Positions 61,016-64,000 of a stretch of 64,000 bases of DNA are shown one piece after another (position 1 is the stretch's first letter; each line of letters opens with the position of its first letter). The stretch is taken from assembly GCA_039820585.1 (NCBI GenBank), contig JBCBPV010000001.1:70999-134998 (forward strand). Reading direction: 5' to 3'. The DNA comes from JBCBGF01 sp039820585 (GTDB taxonomy: Bacteria; Pseudomonadota; Alphaproteobacteria; Rhodobacterales; Rhodobacteraceae). Made by a program: the position numbers and the translations under genes. The notes below the pieces were generated by a model that ran no database searches, was not told the DNA's origin, and saw only the letters and a list, made by a program, of their open reading frames with translations.

Positions 61016-63415
61016 TCAGCCGCGCAACGTCCCACCCGTCGCCTTGCCGACCTTCTCGACGATCTTGGCCGAGACGGCTTCGATATCCTTCTCGGTCAAC
61101 GTCTTCTCCACAGGCTGCATCCGCACCGTGATCGCCAGCGACTTCTTCCCCTCGCCCAGCGCCCCGCCAATGAACTCATCGAACACGCGCACGTCTTCGA
61201 TCAGCGCCTTGTCGGCCCCGGCAGCCGCATTCACCACGTTCAACGCCTCGACATCCGCATCAACGACAAAGGCATAGTCCCGCTCCACAGCCTGCAGATC
61301 GTTCAGCGTCAACGCGGGCCGGGTCGCCCCGGTCGCCCGCGACGCAGGCACCTCTTCGGGCCACAGCGTAAAGCCCACGGCAGGCCCTTTGACATCCATC
61401 GCGTCGAGAATGCGCGGATGGATCTCACCGAACACGCCCAGCACCTTCTTTGGCCCCAGACAGATCATCCCATGCCGCCCCGGATGCCACCACTCCCGCG
61501 CGCCCCGCAGGATCTGCGCCTTGGCGGGCGCACCGATGGCCGACAGGACCGCCTGCGCATCGGCCTTGGCATCGAACACATCCACAGGCCGCATCTCGCC
61601 ATGCACATCTTTGGGACCTGACCGCCCGATCAGGATGCCGCAGACCTGCAAATGCTGTTCCGCGGGCTCACCGCCATGAAACGCGGGCCCCACCTCAAAC
61701 AACGCCAGATCCATGAACCCCCGCGCCTGGTTCCGCGCCGCCGCCTGCAACAGGCCCGGCAACAACGCAGGCCGCATATGGCTCATCTCCGACGAGATCG
61801 GGTTTTCCAGGCGCGTCGCATCCTCACCGCCCGAGAACAGCCGCGCCGCCCGTTCATCAATAAAGCTGTAGGTCACGCATTCATTGTACCCCAGCGCCGC
61901 CGCCGTCCGCCGCGCAATGGATTCGCGCCGCTGCAACGGCGTCAGGATCGGCTTCGGCACACCCACCGAAGCGCGCGGCATCGGCTGCGCCTTCAGCTTG
62001 GTCAGCGACGCGATCCGCGCCACCTCTTCCACCAGGTCCGCCTCGCCCAGCACATCGTGCCGCCAGCTTGGCGGGGTCACCATGTCGCCATCGACCGCAA
62101 AGCCCAGCGCCTCCAGCGTCCGCCACTGCTCTGCCGCCGGGATCTTCATCCCCACCAGCGACTGCACATGCGCCGTCTCCAACCGATACGCCCGCGTCAT
62201 ATCCACCGGCGCGCCATCGGACACCACCTCAGACGCCTCACCCCCGCACAGCTCCAGTATCATCGCCGTCGCCGCTTCCAGCCCCGGCAGCGTATGGGCG
62301 GGGTCAACGCCCCGTTCAAACCGGTACTTCGCGTCCGAGTTGATCTTCAGCGCGCGCCCCGTCCGGGCAATCGTCACCGGATCCCAATAGGCGCTTTCCA
62401 CGAACACGTTCACCGTCGCCTCGGTACAGCCCGAATGCGCGCCGCCCATGACACCGGCAATGCTCTCCGGCCCATTGTCATCCGAGATCACCATCATCCC
62501 CGGCTGGAACGTGTATTCCTTGTCATCCAGCGCCATGATCGTCTCGCCACCCTTGGCGGCATGCACCCGCAGATCGCCCTGAACGATATCGGCATCGAAC
62601 ACATGCAAAGGCCGGTTCTGATCGAAAGTGAAGAAGTTGGTGATATCCACCAGCGCCGAGATCGGCCGAAGCCCAATCGCCCGCAGCCGATCCTGCAACC
62701 ACTGCGGCGATGGCCCGTTCTTGACGCCCCGGATCACCCGCCCGGTGAAATGCGGCGCCCCCAGCGCCTTCAAAAAAGCGTCAATACGCACCTTGATCGG
62801 GCTCTCAAACACCCCCGGCACCGCCGCAATCGTGAGCGGCTTCAGCGTCCCCAACCCCCGTGCCGCCAGATCACGCGCAATCCCATACACGCCCAGCGCA
62901 TCCTGCCGGTTCGGCGTAATCGCGATCTCGATCACCGGGTCGGCCTTGGCGGGATCGTTCTCGGCCAGCCAATCGACAAAGCGGTCCCCCACCTCGCCCG
63001 AGGGCAGCTCGATAATGCCGGAATGCTCATCCGACAGCTCCATCTCGCGTTCCGACGCCATCATCCCATGGCTCTCAATCCCGCGGATCTTGCCGACGCC
63101 GATGGTCGTGTCGATCCCCGGCACATAGACGCCCGGATGCGCCACGACGACGGTGATCCCCGCCCGCGCATTGGGCGCGCCGCAGATGATCTGCTTCTCG
63201 CCCTGATCGGTGGCGACCTGACAGACCTTGAGGCGATCCGCATCGGGATGCTTCTCGGCGGTCAGCACCTTGCCGATGGTAAAATCCTTCAGCCGCTCCA
63301 GCGGGTTTTCAATGCCTTCGACCTCGAGCCCGAGGTCGGTCAGCGTCTCGGCGATCTCGCCCACGCTGGCGGTGGTGTCGAGATGGGTTTTGAGCCAGGA
63401 GAGGGTGAATTTCAT
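61016..63415 (-). CDS. pheT: Phenylalanyl-tRNA synthetase beta chain
   Basis: 799 residues from ATG 63415. It has the full beta layout: N-terminal MKFTLSWLKTHLDTT, an EMAP/OB tRNA-binding domain (about 40-150, with IICGAPNARAGITVVVAHPGV), the B3/B4 editing domain, B5, the catalytic-like core, and a C-terminal FDX-ACB domain ending in GKATGGTLRG. The protein pairs with the alpha chain (pheS) to charge tRNA-Phe. pheS is not in the window. A longer frame to 63526 runs through the promoter and is rejected. Confidence 0.97.
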   Translation of the reverse strand: MKFTLSWLKTHLDTTASVGEIAETLTDLGLEVEGIENPLERLKDFTIGKVLTAEKHPDADRLKVCQVATDQGEKQIICGAPNARAGITVVVAHPGVYVPGIDTTIGVGKIRGIESHGMMASEREMELSDEHSGIIELPSGEVGDRFVDWLAENDPAKADPVIEIAITPNRQDALGVYGIARDLAARGLGTLKPLTIAAVPGVFESPIKVRIDAFLKALGAPHFTGRVIRGVKNGPSPQWLQDRLRAIGLRPISALVDITNFFTFDQNRPLHVFDADIVQGDLRVHAAKGGETIMALDDKEYTFQPGMMVISDDNGPESIAGVMGGAHSGCTEATVNVFVESAYWDPVTIARTGRALKINSDAKYRFERGVDPAHTLPGLEAATAMILELCGGEASEVVSDGAPVDMTRAYRLETAHVQSLVGMKIPAAEQWRTLEALGFAVDGDMVTPPSWRHDVLGEADLVEEVARIASLTKLKAQPMPRASVGVPKPILTPLQRRESIARRTAAALGYNECVTYSFIDERAARLFSGGEDATRLENPISSEMSHMRPALLPGLLQAAARNQARGFMDLALFEVGPAFHGGEPAEQHLQVCGILIGRSGPKDVHGEMRPVDVFDAKADAQAVLSAIGAPAKAQILRGAREWWHPGRHGMICLGPKKVLGVFGEIHPRILDAMDVKGPAVGFTLWPEEVPASRATGATRPALTLNDLQAVERDYAFVVDADVEALNVVNAAAGADKALIEDVRVFDEFIGGALGEGKKSLAITVRMQPVEKTLTEKDIEAVSAKIVEKVGKATGGTLRG

Positions 63416-63440
63416 GTGTACGCTCGCAATGTGTCGCGGC

Positions 63441-63468
63441 GTTATAGCAAGGGTGTTTGGCTTGTCCA
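63441..63468 (-). promoter_or_regulatory. Promoter of pheT
   Basis: On the minus strand TGGACA (-35, 63468-63463), 16 bases, then TATAAC (-10, 63446-63441) with an extended TGC before it. The transcript would start near 63434, about 20 bases from the pheT ATG. It is separate from anything upstream, since a terminator lies just beyond. Confidence 0.6.
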
Positions 63469-63490
63469 CCGAACCCACAGAAACACGAAA

Positions 63491-63507
63491 CCCCGCACAA
63501 GGCGGGG
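63491..63507 (-). terminator. Hairpin terminator upstream of pheT
   Basis: CCCCGC (63491-63496), ACAAG loop, GCGGGG (63502-63507). On the minus strand it is followed by TTTCGTGTTTC. It would end transcripts coming from the right, so pheT relies on its own promoter. Confidence 0.65.
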
Positions 63508-63636
63508 CTTCGGGACGTTTTGACAAATTAGGCTACTCTGACCTTGTCATCGGTCGGTGAGTAACCTGCCCAGTACTCTGGGTCTTAAGCCCGACAAGCG
63601 GGTACCTATAGTATGTAGGATGTTTCCTAGCATTTT

Positions 63637-63885
63637 TCAATTTACGAATCCTAAACCGGCCAAGACGGCAGCCCGAATGGCTTTCAGGTCATCAGGGGAA
63701 ACCTCCGGAGTTACAAACTTCCGCCGGTCCGTTCGAAATGCCGACAGCCTGTGAAAGCCGAAATTCATGACCAGATCGCATTTTGCCCAACTCGGATCGT
63801 TCGGTGCGCCCCAGGGAGTGTAGTTCTTTGCAAGTTGGTGGACATACCGCACGTTGTATTTGGGCGCCTTTGTACTTAGGGTCAG
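63637..63885 (-). pseudogene. 3' remnant of a gene cut by an IS5-family insertion
   Basis: The frame ending in a TGA at 63637 reads back through APKYN, VRYVHQLAKNYTPWG and DLKAIRAAVLAGLGFVN. A GTG start at 63852 exists, but the protein-like sequence continues upstream until a stop inside the insertion-sequence end near 63890, so it looks like the C-terminal part of a longer, interrupted protein. The region has lower GC than the rest of the window, hinting at foreign origin. Family unknown. Confidence 0.5.
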
Positions 63886-63888
63886 GAC

Positions 63889-64000
63889 TCATAACCAGTA
63901 AATGACGAGTGCAGCGAGAGCGATTGCGGACAGGAAGACCTTGGGGCAGCGGTCATAGCGGGTTGCGACACGCCGCCAGTCTTTCAACCTACCGAACATA
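63889..64000 (-). mobile_element. IS5-family insertion sequence, transposase C-terminus and end
   Basis: The last 36 residues read MFGRLKDWRRVATRYDRC and PKVFLSAIALAALVIYWL, the well-known C-terminal end of IS5/IS427-group transposases (second half of the DDE domain, with the K/R-rich helix after the Glu). The stop TGA is at 63889-63891. The terminal repeat of the element probably includes the adjacent TTAGGGTCAGGACTC at 63876-63890. The rest lies outside the window. Confidence 0.85.

Noticed and set aside
61652..63523. 623-residue plus-strand frame over pheT
   Set aside because: Antisense to an unambiguous pheT; no recognisable domain.
1..64000. CRISPR array, prophage, defence or secretion island
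   Set aside because: No spaced repeats, phage structural genes, restriction, toxin-antitoxin or secretion genes were recognised. The only mobile DNA is the IS end at the right edge.

Overview
The window is a 64 kb chromosomal segment of a GC-rich alphaproteobacterium, most likely a member of the Rhodobacteraceae (roseobacter group). The evidence is protein-family content: single-gene forms of mnmC(o) and mnmD, a roseobacter-type atypical receiver protein, a DUF482 protein beside a pterin dehydratase and an MscS channel, a DMSP-lyase-family cupin, CtrA-like sequence and Rhodobacteraceae-type intergenic palindromes. Assignment is by recognition only, since no search could be run. Coding density is high, many genes overlap by 1-4 bases, and no tRNA, rRNA, CRISPR array or prophage was seen.

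Layout. 1-4.5 kb: end of a YdeI-family gene and three glycosyltransferase-like genes. 4.5-11.7 kb: mainly minus-strand housekeeping genes rnc, lepB, acpS, pdxJ, a DUF2062 gene, the (p)ppGpp enzyme rsh, rpoZ and folK, with one plus-strand lipoprotein gene wedged between acpS and pdxJ. 11.8-18.6 kb: a NYN-domain protein, a cytochrome c, the ispH-YdeI-DUF3429-methyltransferase-rnhA run, a DMSP-lyase-like cupin, a small GlsB/YeaQ membrane protein, and def / degenerate def / fmt for N-terminal formyl-methionine handling. 18.7-25.3 kb: a MalY/PatB-type lyase, a xi-class glutathione transferase, an atypical receiver, a lytic transglycosylase, and a MarR regulator divergent from a small membrane protein. 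25.3-33.9 kb: smc, acetyltransferase, flavin reductase, HTD2-like dehydratase, split mnmC and an EamA transporter.

34.2-46.1 kb: slt, dapA, smpB, sseA, aromatic aminotransferase, glnK-amtB (nitrogen sensing and ammonium uptake), a bifunctional penicillin-binding protein, and mlaA-mlaC (outer-membrane lipid asymmetry). 46.4-52.5 kb: the ridA-ugpQ-DUF482-phhB-mscS run, a peroxiredoxin divergent from a ferredoxin-reductase-like flavoprotein, and rsmD. 52.6-61 kb: map, sfsA, a CinA-like protein, acetyltransferase, an AhpD-like protein, OmpA, a LysR regulator, a fadH-type reductase and ytoQ. 61-64 kb: pheT, then a lower-GC stretch with a gene remnant cut by the end of an IS5-family insertion sequence that runs off the window.

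I found no clear new multi-gene system. The most interesting items are: a peptide deformylase paralogue that appears to have lost its catalytic centre by internal deletion; the atypical receiver with Asn at the phosphorylation site; the DMSP-lyase-like cupin; the glycosyltransferase group next to rnc where era/recO would be expected; intergenic palindromic repeats present in more than one copy; and the IS insertion beside pheT.
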